DNA of 64,000 nucleotides from Lasiosphaeria ovina (Eukaryota; Ascomycota; Sordariomycetes; Sordariales; Lasiosphaeriaceae), in assembly GCA_033439765.1 (NCBI GenBank), contig JAULSN010000008.1, forward strand, positions 2,294,001-2,358,000, in the 5' to 3' direction. Positions 10,686 to 21,608 of the stretch are shown here, piece by piece. The translations under genes were made by a program, and so were the position numbers. Below the pieces are notes generated by a model that saw only the letters and a program-made list of their open reading frames with translations, was not told where the DNA came from and made no database searches. How positions within the stretch are numbered: position 1 is the stretch's first letter; each line of letters opens with the position of its first letter.

Positions 10686-13600
10686 CTAAGACTCTGAAAC
10701 CTCCTCTTCCTCCATCAAAGATTGCTCAGACTCATTTTCATCCACCAAAGCTCGCTGAAACTCTAAAAACTCCTCTCTCCCCATCTCTATATCTATTCTC
10801 TCCGTCGGCGGTCCTCCTTTGTCCAGTGCGCCATACTTGACAAGCAATTTCTCAATTTCCTCCATCTCATCTTTCCTGAAAGCCAAAGGCTCCTTCTCGT
10901 GCTGGCCCTGTTCATTCTTGAACCAAACTGATATATCCCCCAACCGCAATCTGCAAATCTCCAAAGGCTTGAAGGTGTAGAGTTGAGCAATCCCGGGGTT
11001 ATACCGAGCCATGAGACTGCCGTCACTCCAAGTTATCCCATCCACATTGCCAGCCCTGTTTGGGTCAGCACCATTTTCCAGCAAGAAAACAACCAAATGT
11101 TTATCTCTCCATGTAGTGGCGATCTGCAGTGGCGTGAGACGGTACGCTTCCAAGTTTAGATCAGCACCTAAGCTAACAAGTTTTGCAAGGACGCCCCTTT
11201 TGATATACTGGTCCCAATTGGAAATAGGAAACCACATTCCAGAAACGATATGGAGAATTTTGGTCGGATCTAACAACCCTGTGGCATGGTCGAGTAGGAA
11301 AGAGAGGTCATCAGAGTGGGTCGGTTTCAATTGCGCCACAATCTCGACAACTGTCCCCTTTAACGCGATCGTGGAATCTTCACCGGTGAAGGGAAATTCT
11401 GCTTTCCGTACGCTAATTTGATTGAGAAAAATATCTCGGTCTGGGTTGCGTTGTATGTAAGCTTCTGCGAAGCGGAATATCGGACCGCGGTAATTGCCAT
11501 GCCACAAAAGGTTTAATAAAATCGCCGACTTCTCGCAGTTGTCTTGCATTGGCTCCCATTGCGTATAGGCCCATGGTTCATCAACAAATGGTCGAAAAGC
11601 CTGACAGAAATTTGCGTAGCCGGGTCTAGTAGGCCGAAAGAGTTCGAACACGAGCTCACATATGTCGTGGTCGCAAAGTATCATTTCCGTCCATGCCGTG
11701 TTTTCTAATATCGACATTGCCGTTAACTTGTACCAAGAGTCTATGTGTCGAGAGTTTTCGGATAGGGTTCTCGGGCCCTGACGCAGGGCTTCATTGAACA
11801 ATACGCGTGCCAAATTGTCGTCTAAAATGTCTTTGCGAAGCGCAAACATTGCAATTGGACCCATTGTAATTCTTTGTGACTCAAGATACTCGAGCACTGT
11901 GTAATGGGCAAAAGAAACCGTGCCTTCGCTGCGTGAGGATTCGTCTTCCAGGAACTTTGTGATCGTAATGAGGCAGCCGCAGAGCTCGCGTAGAGCATCC
12001 TCGTCGTAGACATATTTTTGGGATTGGATTTCCTTGCTGATGCTGAGATAAACAGCGTCAAGGATGACTGGACAGGTTATGTGATCATAACCATGAGCTT
12101 TATTGTCGAAGTAGATCCACCGCAGGACATGAGATACGAAAGGCCGTTCTTCTTCGTCAATGCTGAGAAAAATTCGGTTGTACGTCTCATCCAAGGTTCT
12201 GGGAAGGGTCGCGAGCTCGGCCCGGACAATCCCGTAGTCAGGCCGCAGTCGCTGGATCGCGTCAATTTGGCATACCGCCCAGCGGAACCTGAGAGCGTAA
12301 AAATTAGTAAGCGAAGGCGACTCTATTAGTGGAAAGCGAGACATACATGCCTCTGGCCTTCTTCGCCAGAGTATCCTCAACTTCAGCAAGGAGATCGCGT
12401 GGCCAACGGTGGAACTTGGTGTTTGAGGCCAGTCTCGAATTGACATAGAGTCGAATGTCGTCTTCAACCAGGCTGTTGTCCATTGGGATAGAAATCGATA
12501 GTGAATCCATCGCCTTCTCAATATCCAGATACTCTCGGCTTGAAGCAATAACCTGGATCCGCCGAAATCGAGGGTCCGTTAAGAGATCCCGTAACACTTT
12601 GAGCAAGTCGTCCCGCGGCGAAGCGCTTTCGTCGAGGGCGTCCACGAGTATGGATACCCGCGAAAAGCGAGAAATAATACTCTCGAGTATATTCAAGAGC
12701 TCTGCCAGGCTCAACTCCGTGCCACGTCGATACATGGCATATAGAGCGCTGGGAACGTAGCGACTCTGTCGACAGAGCTGGCCGATAACCCATCTCAAAA
12801 ACGGCGTAGTCTCGTCTTGGCTGTGTCCGAAATAGCAGTAGTAGTAGACCCAGGCCACTTCACCGTCGCTTGACTTTTTGCAGTGTCCCTTGGTCTCTTC
12901 GATCAGGTGTGACATCAGGACAGTTTTGCCAGCGCCTGGGATGCCATGGAGCCACAAGCATCGATCTTTTCCAGCAAGCCAGTTGTCCCAATGAGGGGAT
13001 CTCTTGATCCACTCGCCGGTCCCGGGTTCGTATAGCTTTTGGTTTCGAATATGAATTGGTGACGGATCTGTCCTCTCGACCCATTTGACGACGTCAAGGC
13101 GTTGCGACTCTGCACCGTTGTTAGAAGTTGCGTTTGTGCACCCAGATTCAGTAGTTCAAGGGAAGGCGCTCTATGGACAGACGTACCAGTGAGAATCTCA
13201 TGTAACTCCACGGCCTTTTGCTTAACAAATTTGACATCCCCCCTTTATTCATGTAAGCTGAGGGTCACGAGCGTTGGCGTCGTGCGTCGACAATGAAGCT
13301 CAGGTAGACTAACGCAATTTCGGCTGTCAAGACTAGATTAATGGTCTCTTTGCACTGTCTCATTTCGCCAAGCAACTTCCTGGCTCTGGTTTCTTTCAAC
13401 GGCCATGCGAGTGAGGAAACCACAAACTTCAACTTCTGTTTCTTGCTCTGTGATTGCCCGGTCGGTATTGTCTGAGACGAGAGGAGCTTCTCGAGCTCGC
13501 CAATAGATTGCAGACAGCTCTTGATAGATCCGCCATCATCTGCAAGCTTGCTGGCCGCTGCTGAGATGCCATCTTGGTGTTCTGTCAAGAATTCGAGGTT

Positions 13601-13762
13601 CTCGAAGAGAGTCTTGAGGGTTGATGTCTCGACAAGAATTGTTCTGAAATCGGATGGGGCATCGCGGGCAGTCCGAATGTAGTACTTGCAGACGTCAATG
13701 ATGCGGTCTGCAATCTGAACGATAGCCGTGACGCTGGCGGCGAAAGCGAGGGCTTCTGCCAT
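10686..13762 (-). CDS. NACHT-ankyrin STAND receptor (NLR-like)
   Basis: Four exons on the minus strand: 13762-13314, 13242-13187, 13109-12347 and 12288-10686. The introns are 71, 77 and 58 bases. Phases are consistent and give 956 residues. Residues 1-150 match the alpha-helical N-terminal domain seen before NACHT modules in fungi (start MAEALAFAASVTAIVQIADR). The NACHT NTPase follows, with Walker A GIPGAGKT at about 224-231 and Walker B ILVDALDES at about 322-330. The ARGMFRWAVCQI phrase typical of fungal NACHT proteins is restored only by splicing intron 3. A winged-helix-like region follows, then a short ankyrin block near residues 790-870 (SLGADLN, LLENGADPN). Such proteins sense non-self or pathogen cues and can trigger heterokaryon-incompatibility-like cell death. 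The ligand and effector are unknown. The ankyrin set is short, about 2-3 repeats. Confidence 0.85.
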
Positions 13763-14253
13763 TGTCTTGGAGGATGGTTCTGATCAGACAAGCGCTTCTG
13801 CGGTGGTTGCCGTGAGATGGGAGAAAAAGAGGCTTGCCCAGACACGTCGGGCACCGCTGCCTTCTTGGGGGCTGATAACGTGGCAGTGCTGCGCCACGCA
13901 CCCATCAGGCTCTCTGCAGGCGAGTTGGTGCTCCTCGGCGGCTAGCAAAAATACCGAATTACCAAGGGGAAAAAACCGATACTGGCTCGCTCTCGAATTG
14001 TATGGCGACCAGGCTCTAGGCCCATGCACCAGCCCGTTTCGAGCTCAAGTGAGAGCCTCCGTCTGCCCTCCACCCGTCGTCCAATTCACAGCGATGCAGG
14101 GTGACAATCTATGGCGGCCGCCGGGAAGGCCTCATCCAAGCCATCGGGTGCAGTCCTTAAATACCACTATCAGCATCTGTCGTACATGAATTATGAGCTA
14201 TTAAATTGACATAAACGCCCTAATAAAGACCAGCCGGTCCACTCAGCAAGCTC
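13763..14253. other. promoter spacer of the NACHT gene
   Basis: About 490 bases between the stop of the upstream minus-strand gene and the NACHT start. Open frames here are antisense extensions without motifs. No repeat seen. Confidence 0.4.
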
Positions 14254-15899
14254 CTACGCGTCCACCCCCTGCCACTCCTCGCTGTAGTCAATGGTGAAGA
14301 TCCTATCATGCGTCGTGTACCCAGTCAGCCGGTACCCTCCGCCCTCAAGGTCCGTCACAGCCATCGTCGCTTCAATAATGATATCCGACCTCTCGAATGT
14401 CTGATACGTGACCCATTGATCTGTTTCCGGTGCCTCTCCACCTTTCTGGTGGCTCGGTGCCACGATGTGGTGCGTATCGCCCGTCAACGTGGCCTTCTCG
14501 CCTTTCTTGATCGTGCCCAGCTCTCTGCCGGTCTTGGCCGCCACGAACGTGATGTCATTAGAAGAGTTGTTATGGATCTGGTTCCGCTTGAAGCTGATGA
14601 CCGTCACCAACCCACTGCCGCTCTCTGACGGGTGCGTGTACTGCAGCGCCACGTTCGCGACGTATGCCTCGACCAGGCCCCTGTAGGTGTTGATGGTTGG
14701 CAGGACGGTTTCGTAGCAGTACCGGAGCGAGAGGTCAAACAGACCGGCTACGCTGTTGGCCCTGCACCGAAAGCTGATGGCCGAGCCCGACTTGCCACCC
14801 ACGATCTCAACGAACTCGAACACGTCGGGCTCGTTGAAGCCAGCCAGCGCGCTGGAGAATCGGCTGATCCAGTCAACATCCACCTGCTTGATTACACTGA
14901 TCCAGAGTATCAGATCAGTCCACTCTGTTGGATCTACGGCGGGTGTGGCAGGGTCTTTCGGAGAATCTCCTCCATCATCTATTTTCAACGCCGCGAGTTT
15001 ACCTGTGGCGGCCGAGCTTCGGTGCTTCTGCAGGGCGTCCTTCAGATCGAGACGGCCAATTTTAGGAGTCTCTCGGGCTGGCTGGCTGGACGGTGCAATG
15101 AGAGGAACGCCGCGCTGCTCCATGGAAGCCTCGTACTGGCTCGGTACGAAAAGCGCCTTGACTCTCTCCTGTGCATCTGGTGGGAGCACACCGCCCGCCT
15201 CTGTCACTCCCGGCTTGACGGCCTCCTTGTAAGCAGCTAGAATGACGCTGTAGATCTGCTGCTGTCGCTCCAGGGGCGAATTTCCATACGTCATAGAGAC
15301 GATGGCGCGAAGGTCGTTTAGCTGTAGCTTGCTAATGTCGATGGAAGAGATGAGACTCGTGATGGCTGTCATATTCTTCGCTTTGGACTGGAGACCCTGG
15401 GAACGGAGCTCAAAAGAGTACACGTCGATGTCGATCCTGAGCAGGGCGCCGAGCTCTGTCGCGATGAGGGCGTAGGTGTAATTTTGAGAGACTTGGCCGG
15501 ATGACGATCCCAGTACCACATTCAAGGCACTGCTAAGGATGTCGGTCACGCTAGAATAGATCAATCAGCATACGTATCCTCAACAAGGAAGGCATAAGCA
15601 CGCATGATGACTTACCCATCCAGCACTTGCCCCGACATGAGCTTGCCCACTGCCTTATTAATGCCCTGCACAATGCCATCGGTGTTGGTGGATGCGCTGG
15701 CAACAATAGACTGCCGCCGAAGCAAGACTTGGTTGATGTTCGCATATACCGAGACGGCGTTGGAGGTAGCCTGTGCCCAGGCAGCGTCATTTCGGCTTTT
15801 CCCCAGCTCGAACAGAGAATCCAAGGCTTCCCTGGTCTCCTGCGCGGACTGGTCACCTCCATCGATAGACTTGATCATTGACGCCAGTGCCTGACCCAT
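14254..15899 (-). CDS. uncharacterised protein, helical N-terminus and beta-rich C-terminus
   Basis: Two exons, 15899-15616 and 15550-14254, joined by a 65-base GT-AG intron, encode 526 residues. The ATG at 15899 (MGQALASMIKS) is preferred over the upstream in-frame ATG at 16067, because the protein then begins with a regular helix. Residues 1-200 are predicted helical. They include a Gly-spaced amphipathic stretch (about 75-115; VQGINKAVGKLMSGQ, DILSSALNVVLG) that could insert in a membrane. A low-complexity linker (about 235-300) leads to a beta-rich C-terminus with many Thr/Ser/Gly. I recognise this only as belonging to a family of fungal proteins of unknown function. It lies immediately upstream of, and in the same orientation as, the NACHT receptor, so an immune-island role is possible but unproven. 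Confidence 0.7.
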
Positions 15900-17214
15900 G
15901 ATGAAGACACAACGCGCGTGCGCGTACCGGACCCGTAACAATGCAGGTAAAATCGAGAAAAAAGAAGGTGCTCTGAGACACGTATGTTTCGACCTGGTGC
16001 TATTGGACTCCTTGAAGTTGAGACGCAGGACGCACGTCTGTTTTATACCCACATCTCGAAGAGTCATGGGTGACTTCTGTCCACCATCTGCCGCTGCAAG
16101 ATTAGAGTGACGCCACGGTCTTAGCCTCCATCATCGACCATGGCGGGCGCACACGAACGGACATCGCCGTCTTGCTGGATTCGGCTTGGGATTCGGAGCT
16201 CTTTCCATCCCCGATATCCCGCTTCAAAAGCCTAAAGGAGGTTCATGGCTCATGCCTGAAGCATATTGCCAACGACAAAGGAAGAGGTTGCATTGAGACG
16301 TCCTATATTGCGACTGCGCCACAGATATAGGCCAGCTGATACAATGCAGTATGCAACCCCAAGGCCGGTTAGGGAACGGAAATGCACCAAGTTGGGCCCT
16401 CTCAGCCCCCAACTTGCAAGCCACAGACGAAACTCATCCGTGGACTAGCGCTGCCAAAACTCCCTGAGGGCCGCCAAAATGTCTGCTGGTGATCTTTTGA
16501 GTGTGTAGCCGTCCCGAACCCAATTGGGATGCTATTGAACAAACCCAATGGGGATGCTATTGGACGAACCCAATGGGGATGCTACTGAACAAACCCAATG
16601 GGGATGCTATTGGACGAACCCAATGGGGATGCTATTGAACGAACCTAATGGGGATACTATTGAATGGAATATTGATCCTTTTCCGGTTGACAGCTGGGTG
16701 TCTGTCCACGATTGGCTTTCAGCCAGCCTCATGATGCACGGGAGCAATAGAACCCCCACCGACCCAAACCGAATGTAACCTCCTCAGCCACATCAGTTCG
16801 TTCAGATGTCCTTGGGCGCCTATTATGGAATGTGGCCAGCTAAATGTGGATGATGCTCTGCCCAGTGCGTTCAGCCATCGTTCAGCAGCCACCGTTGCCC
16901 TTCGAAGATAGCTGCATGATGCATCAGCTATTGCTATCTAGCGAGAAACGGCACAGTTGTGCCGGAGACGGAAATGGCCACCAGAGATCGAGAAGCGCAC
17001 CCACATATGCATCAGCTTGGCGGATAGCTTGAAGCAATCCGAAGGGCCCAGTTTCATTGATGAAGTATTGTTGGTAGTGCCGTACAAGCTCGTGACAGGT
17101 ACAAAAGCCCTCGCGAAGATTCAAAACGTCTACTTATGTTGCGGCAGCCCGCTGTGCCACAACGGCACAACACAATCGTCGCTACTACCATCACGTCCGT
17201 CTCCTGTCCACGAC
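15900..17214. other. intergenic region containing a minisatellite
   Basis: No supported gene apart from the leaders of the flanking genes, which diverge from here. The main feature is the 25-base tandem array listed separately. Codon-like frames across the array are artefacts, since 25 is not a multiple of 3. Confidence 0.45.
16517..16666. repeat. 25-base minisatellite, six units
   Basis: Units start at 16517, 16542, 16567, 16592, 16617 and 16642, a strict 25-base period. The core is AACCCAATGGGGATGCTATT. Two unit variants nearly alternate: one ends in TGGACG, the other in TGAACA or TGAACG. This suggests expansion as a 50-base dimer. The last unit is the most diverged (CCTAATG, ATACTATT). 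It sits in the promoter region shared by two diverging genes and is non-coding. Confidence 0.9.
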
Positions 17215-17829
17215 ATGGCTAGCGATCGTCTTATTCAGTATCTCAAGCTGGATCAGGGCTACGAGGTCTTCACCTCGATGCTCTGGGTCGACGTCTTCGC
17301 CAACTTCTTCCCTCCTAACAATAAGGATAGCTGGTTGTTCGGCCCGGTAAGCCAATCCTCCCCGTGCCAAACCGCATCATAGTAACTGACAAGACATCCA
17401 CTCAAGGAATTCCCGTGGTCCGGTGACAACGGGAACAGTGGGCGCTGCGACCTCGTTCTGTCTCAGTCCCTGTCGACCTGGCCCGAGAACTTTAACGCGG
17501 TCGGTCTCCCGTTCCTCGCGGCCGAGTTTAAGAGCGCCGGTTCAGGCAAGGAAGAATGGGATAAGGCGTTTGCGCAGCTGGACGGGGCCGTCAAGTATTT
17601 GGCAAAGTGGTGGTCTCGTGGACAACCGCTGTTTGGCGTCACCGCGCTCGGCAACTTTTGCGCCTTCTATAAGCTGGAGAACGGAAAACTAGTAAAGGTA
17701 CACGTCGCGGACACGCTCAACATGGCTAACGCAAACGACCGCAAGGCCATTGGCATAATTTTGGACGAGATTCGAAAAGTGTCGCCGGCACTGACCGCGA
17801 AGTTTGTATTAGCAGCCCCTCATCTGTAA
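17215..17829 (+). CDS. small protein with D...ExK nuclease-like signature
   Basis: Exons 17215-17346 and 17407-17829, joined by a 60-base intron (donor GTAAGC, acceptor CAAG), give 184 residues. The ATG at 17215 is the first in an upstream-open frame. Asp59 lies in a hydrophobic strand (CDLVLS), and 25 residues later comes AAEFK with Glu84 and Lys86. This order and spacing fits the active-site layout of the PD-(D/E)xK nuclease superfamily. A helix with an acidic residue (YEVFTSMLWVDVF) precedes it and a basic-aromatic helix (VKYLAKWWSR) follows. I do not recognise a named family. A divergent or inactive nuclease fold, or a chance match, are the alternatives. It sits between the minisatellite and a MITE-like element inside the accessory block. 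Confidence 0.6.
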
Positions 17830-18241
17830 GGAGGTCATACTATTAGCTATCTACTCTACCTTGCCATCCATAATAAGTTGCTTGCAGCTTGATAATAAAA
17901 TAGTTGGACCTTAAATGCCTGTATAAACTTCCATTTCTCCACAATCAAAGACTTCTAGCCTATTGGCTGTTCCTCTGGCCGGCCAGACGGGGCTGAGAGG
18001 GATTCATATGACCCGCCCTTTGAGGCTACTCCACCACCATGATTGACGAGTAAAAGGAATGGAAAGAGTTTAGTTTGAATCCAGCAGGCGTACCCAAGGC
18101 GAGATGTACGTGACGGGGCCCGTGACATCCAGTGTGTGCCCCGAATTTGGGCCGTTCCCGGAAGGTGTTTTCACTTTTGGCATAGGGTAACTTCATCCGA
18201 GGCACTAAAACTGAGCCACGCGGCTGTGCAGACCTGATGGC
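17830..18241. other. intergenic, no gene seen
   Basis: AT-richer sequence downstream of the D...ExK gene. No coding signal. It ends at the left arm of the inverted-repeat element. Confidence 0.4.
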
Positions 18242-18439
18242 TCTCCTTAGGGACCAGTTTTCGGCATCGGTAAAACTACCTTGTAATTCAAGACGCTGCA
18301 ACCAATAGTAACCCTTTCGAGTCAAAGAATTGTTAGTGAGGAGAGGCAAGCTTGAAGTTATCTTTGGTTGGCCATTTTGTTTAATAAGTGGGCTTTTTCT
18401 AGGAAGTTTTACCGATGCCGAAACCGGTCCCTAAGGAGA
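18242..18439. mobile_element. MITE-like element with 38-base terminal inverted repeats
   Basis: The left arm (18242-18279) and right arm (18403-18439) are reverse complements except for two substitutions and one single-base gap. The shared core reads TTCGGCATCGGTAAAACT on the left and is inverted on the right. Both ends are flanked by the direct repeat GATGGC (18236-18241 and 18438-18443; the right copy overlaps the arm end by two bases), compatible with a target-site duplication. The roughly 120-base interior has no open frame. Size, structure and lack of coding match a non-autonomous DNA transposon. Which superfamily supplies the transposase is unknown. Confidence 0.75.
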
Positions 18440-18657
18440 TGGCTCACCCTGGAGCAGTGGTAGCTTAGGACTAACCCGCGCGTGAAACATAGACCTGTTG
18501 CTGCATTCGCTATATTAACACCCACTCTGCATCCAGTTCTCTGGCAATGCACTCACTGATTTAGCTGTCCACCCACACCAATCGCAACTCATATACTATT
18601 CGTATCTCTCTCGAAATGTGCTAATTAAGTAGAAGACTGACCCGAACCGACCGACAG
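18440..18657. other. short spacer 3' of the WD40 gene
   Basis: Nothing recognisable apart from the right flank of the inverted-repeat element. It probably holds the 3' end of the minus-strand WD40 transcript. Confidence 0.35.
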
Positions 18658-20217
18658 CTAGGGGCAGGTCAAGTCGAACTCCATGGACGTCACAAACCCA
18701 GACGAATGGCCCAGGAAAAACACGTTCCTCCAGTATGAGGACGACGTCGACCGGAAGCGTGGGGGGAGCCACAAGAGCCTTTCCCCCCTCCTCGTAATCC
18801 AGTCTCCGTCGAGAAAGACGTCAACAGATTGGGATTCGCCAGAATCCGGGTTGTAGTGCTCAATAGGCAGCAAGCCCCTGTTAGTCCGCAGATACGGACC
18901 CAGTGGTGAGAATGATATAGAGTTGATGTATGTACGGATACACAGGCTCTGCAGGATGGCCCCCGCAGAGGTGTCCCATATCTTCACGTCGCCGTCTGGA
19001 GACGCCGACGCCAGCAAGTGGCCCGACGGCGGAGAGAATGAAACGGCTCGAACAGATATTCGGTGGCCCCGGAGCACTCTGATCACCTGCGGGTCGCTGC
19101 ACGGACCCAGTTTCCACAAGATGATGATCAGATCGTCAGAGCTTGTAGCCAGCATTGCGCCATCTGGAGAGAACGCCACGGCCCGAGCTGGTTCCGAGTG
19201 GCCACGGGCCGTCATGACCGTCTTTTGACCGTCGGGGCCGTTGTCTAGTTCTAGGGTCAAGTTCCAGATTCTGACCGTCTTGTCGTCCGAGGCAGATGCG
19301 AGATGTGTTCCGTCGGCGGAAAATGTGACGGCGCGGATGCCTTTTTCGTGCCCGCAAAGCAGCCGGACTGGTGCCCCTGATAGCGCGTCCCAGATCCTGA
19401 TAGTCTCGTCATTCGAACAGGATGCCAAGAGCAGCCCATTGGGCGAGAATGACATGCTGTGGATCCAGTCGCAATGACCCTTGAGCTCTCTTGTCGATAG
19501 GCATGATGCGGAATCCCAGATTCGTATTGTCAGCTCATCATGTGCGGCCGACGCCAGGAGCTTTCCCTTGGGACACATGGCTACTACATGGACAGGGCCT
19601 TGGTGCTCTGGATAGATCTCGGGTTGTGTAGAGGATATGTCCCAGATCCGAATAGACTTGTCTGCCCCGCCTGAAGCCAAAAGGGACCCGTCGGGGGAGA
19701 AGGCCACGGCGTAGATCCAGTCGCTGTGGCCAGTCAACGTCTGGATCTCCTGCCTCGACTCGACATCCCAGAGCTTGACAGTTCTGTCCGCCGAGACCGA
19801 GGCTATCCGTTTGCCGTCTGGCGAAAACGCAACACCGTATACCCAGTCTGTATGACCTTTGAGCGGCAAAGGAAAATGCTTTTGGTCGCTTTGGAGATCG
19901 TAGAGCCAGACAATTTGATCTGAAGTTACGGAGGCAATCTGGTCTCCCAGTGGCGAAAAGGAGATGGATCGTATCGAAGAGCTGTATCCCGTTATGGTGT
20001 GCAATAGAGCTCCAGTCGCCGCTTCCCAAATACACATTGTTTTGTCGGCGGAACCTGAAGCCAACAGACCGTTTTGAGCGAACGTGATATCGTAGATCCA
20101 TTCGGAATGACCCTGCAAGACGCGCACTGTCTCTCCTGTCTTCAGATCCCAGAGCCTGACTGGGTCTCTAGTAAACGAGGCAATGAGTGTAAGTTGCCAG
20201 CCAGTATCACCACTCAA
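18658..20217 (-). CDS. orphan WD40-repeat protein, 5' end missing
   Basis: An uninterrupted minus-strand frame of 519 codons carries about nine complete WD40 repeats plus partial ones. Each has the GH...SFSPDG...LASxSxDxTVRIWD pattern (for example VKLWDVESRQ, IRIWDISSTQ, VRIWNLTLEL). A C-terminal non-repeat tail of about 100 residues follows, like the tail of NACHT-WD40 receptors. The frame has no ATG upstream of its first repeat: an in-frame TGA lies just before the first codon, and the first internal ATG is at about 20037, in the second blade. The first visible repeat is cut in its middle (RDPVRLWDLKTGE). So this is either the last exon of a spliced gene whose upstream exon I cannot find in the next kilobase, or a truncated relic of a STAND receptor that has lost its NTPase. 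Confidence 0.7.
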   Translation of the reverse strand: MSGDTGWQLTLIASFTRDPVRLWDLKTGETVRVLQGHSEWIYDITFAQNGLLASGSADKTMCIWEAATGALLHTITGYSSSIRSISFSPLGDQIASVTSDQIVWLYDLQSDQKHFPLPLKGHTDWVYGVAFSPDGKRIASVSADRTVKLWDVESRQEIQTLTGHSDWIYAVAFSPDGSLLASGGADKSIRIWDISSTQPEIYPEHQGPVHVVAMCPKGKLLASAAHDELTIRIWDSASCLSTRELKGHCDWIHSMSFSPNGLLLASCSNDETIRIWDALSGAPVRLLCGHEKGIRAVTFSADGTHLASASDDKTVRIWNLTLELDNGPDGQKTVMTARGHSEPARAVAFSPDGAMLATSSDDLIIILWKLGPCSDPQVIRVLRGHRISVRAVSFSPPSGHLLASASPDGDVKIWDTSAGAILQSLCIRTYINSISFSPLGPYLRTNRGLLPIEHYNPDSGESQSVDVFLDGDWITRRGERLLWLPPRFRSTSSSYWRNVFFLGHSSGFVTSMEFDLTCP

Positions 20218-21608
20218 GCCTCACATTTTTTTAACCATTTTGGGCTTTGCTTGAATGGAACAACCCAGACTCAGATCACGCCCGTCAAGTGGCGCTCTCA
20301 GGCCCTGCTCTGGAAAGAGAAGGGGTCCAGAAACTGAGGATACGTCACCGTCCTGGAAATTCTTGTTCCCACTGGCATTCCTGCCTTTTCAAAAACGCAC
20401 GAGTAAAAGGCACTTGACAGAATGAGCCAAAATTAACAAGCCAGCAGCCCTGCCATGGGACTCATTGCCACCATCAGAAACCCACATACAGATTGGCCAG
20501 TGGCATCCTGTCCGAGTCCCTTTTCCCATTGTTTTCTGCCATCAAAGTTTCTTGTTTCAGTTCGGGAGGGACGACCCCACGAGCGCGAGACGACGATAAC
20601 GCGCGCAACACTCTTTTGCCCTCGCCCCCCTCCTCAGCTGGGGCTTCATCGGCGTTCTGCAGCGGCACTGCGCGTTCTCAAGCCAGAGCCTCGCATATCT
20701 GAAAGCGATGTGAGATCCGAGATATGTGGTTCCAAGTTCCACAACATCCCCGCGTGATCTCTGTCATCGATGATGATGTCACTGTATCTCGCGGCGTGGG
20801 CGCAGGACCTTGACGACCTCAACGACGAGGAAGTGCTCCAACTTCAGGAGTTAGCGTGCTGCAAAAGCAGGCAATCCATTGCAACATGCTTGCTTGGCAA
20901 CCTCGTGGCTATTCTAGCCTCACAGCGATTGGGCTTTTCGCTTGCTTGGTGAAACAAGAGGATAGGTTAGTGTCTTGTCTTCGCCATTTACCTTACGTTC
21001 GTGGCCTCAGAAGGAGTTTATTCGCCGAAGATGCAGCCCACAAAAAGAGAGGCGGCGCTTCGCTGAGGGGACTGCGGAGTATTGTGAACAGCAGAGAGGG
21101 TTTTGAAACTAAATTCGAGGAAAGAATAGACTTTAAGGTTGCCCTTTCCTGCACCATTGGCGATCCTTCCTTATCGAGATGCAGAGCCAGGCCCCTGCAT
21201 TGGGCGGGGCAAGGCAAGGCTATCCGGCCCTCTTCCCTTTATCGCCTAGTGCTCACTGCTCCGCTGCTGCTGACCCACGATCAAGACTCGGCTAGCGTGC
21301 GGCGCGGGCTTCACATTGTCGGCCCCTGAACGAAATTGCTGTCTGCCATTGGCACATTGGCAAAACCCCAGCTGAGGTGCGGGACCCAAGCCGGGAGGAT
21401 GGTTCTCGTCTGCTGGGGCCCTGATTCCCTTCTTTCTCCTTCACGATCGATCAGGAGGGTCTTGGATGCTTGCAGCTGGCGGCTCAGGACCAACGATTTC
21501 TAACTTCTCACGTCCCATCACACCTTGCCTCTTTTGGCCCGCTAAGTTGCCCTTGCACAATCCTCACGGAACTTTTTACCTTGGATGGTGGGCTTTAACC
21601 TCGCGACC
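20218..21608. other. intergenic, 1.4 kb without a supported gene
   Basis: Several short frames, none with motifs. A 60-codon frame at 20770-20952 starts with an acidic helix-like stretch (DLDDLNDEEVLQLQELA) and could be a microprotein or chance. No NACHT or P-loop sequence was found upstream of the orphan WD40 gene. Confidence 0.4.

Noticed and set aside
16517..16666. CRISPR-like array
   Set aside because: Direct tandem units without spacers in a eukaryotic genome: a minisatellite.
16548..16778. Open frame through the 25-base minisatellite
   Set aside because: The period is not a multiple of three, so each unit is read in a different frame; there is no protein repeat and no homology signal.
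20770..20952. 60-codon frame starting with an acidic helix
   Set aside because: Too short and without a recognised homologue. Only noted as a possible microprotein in the spacer entry.
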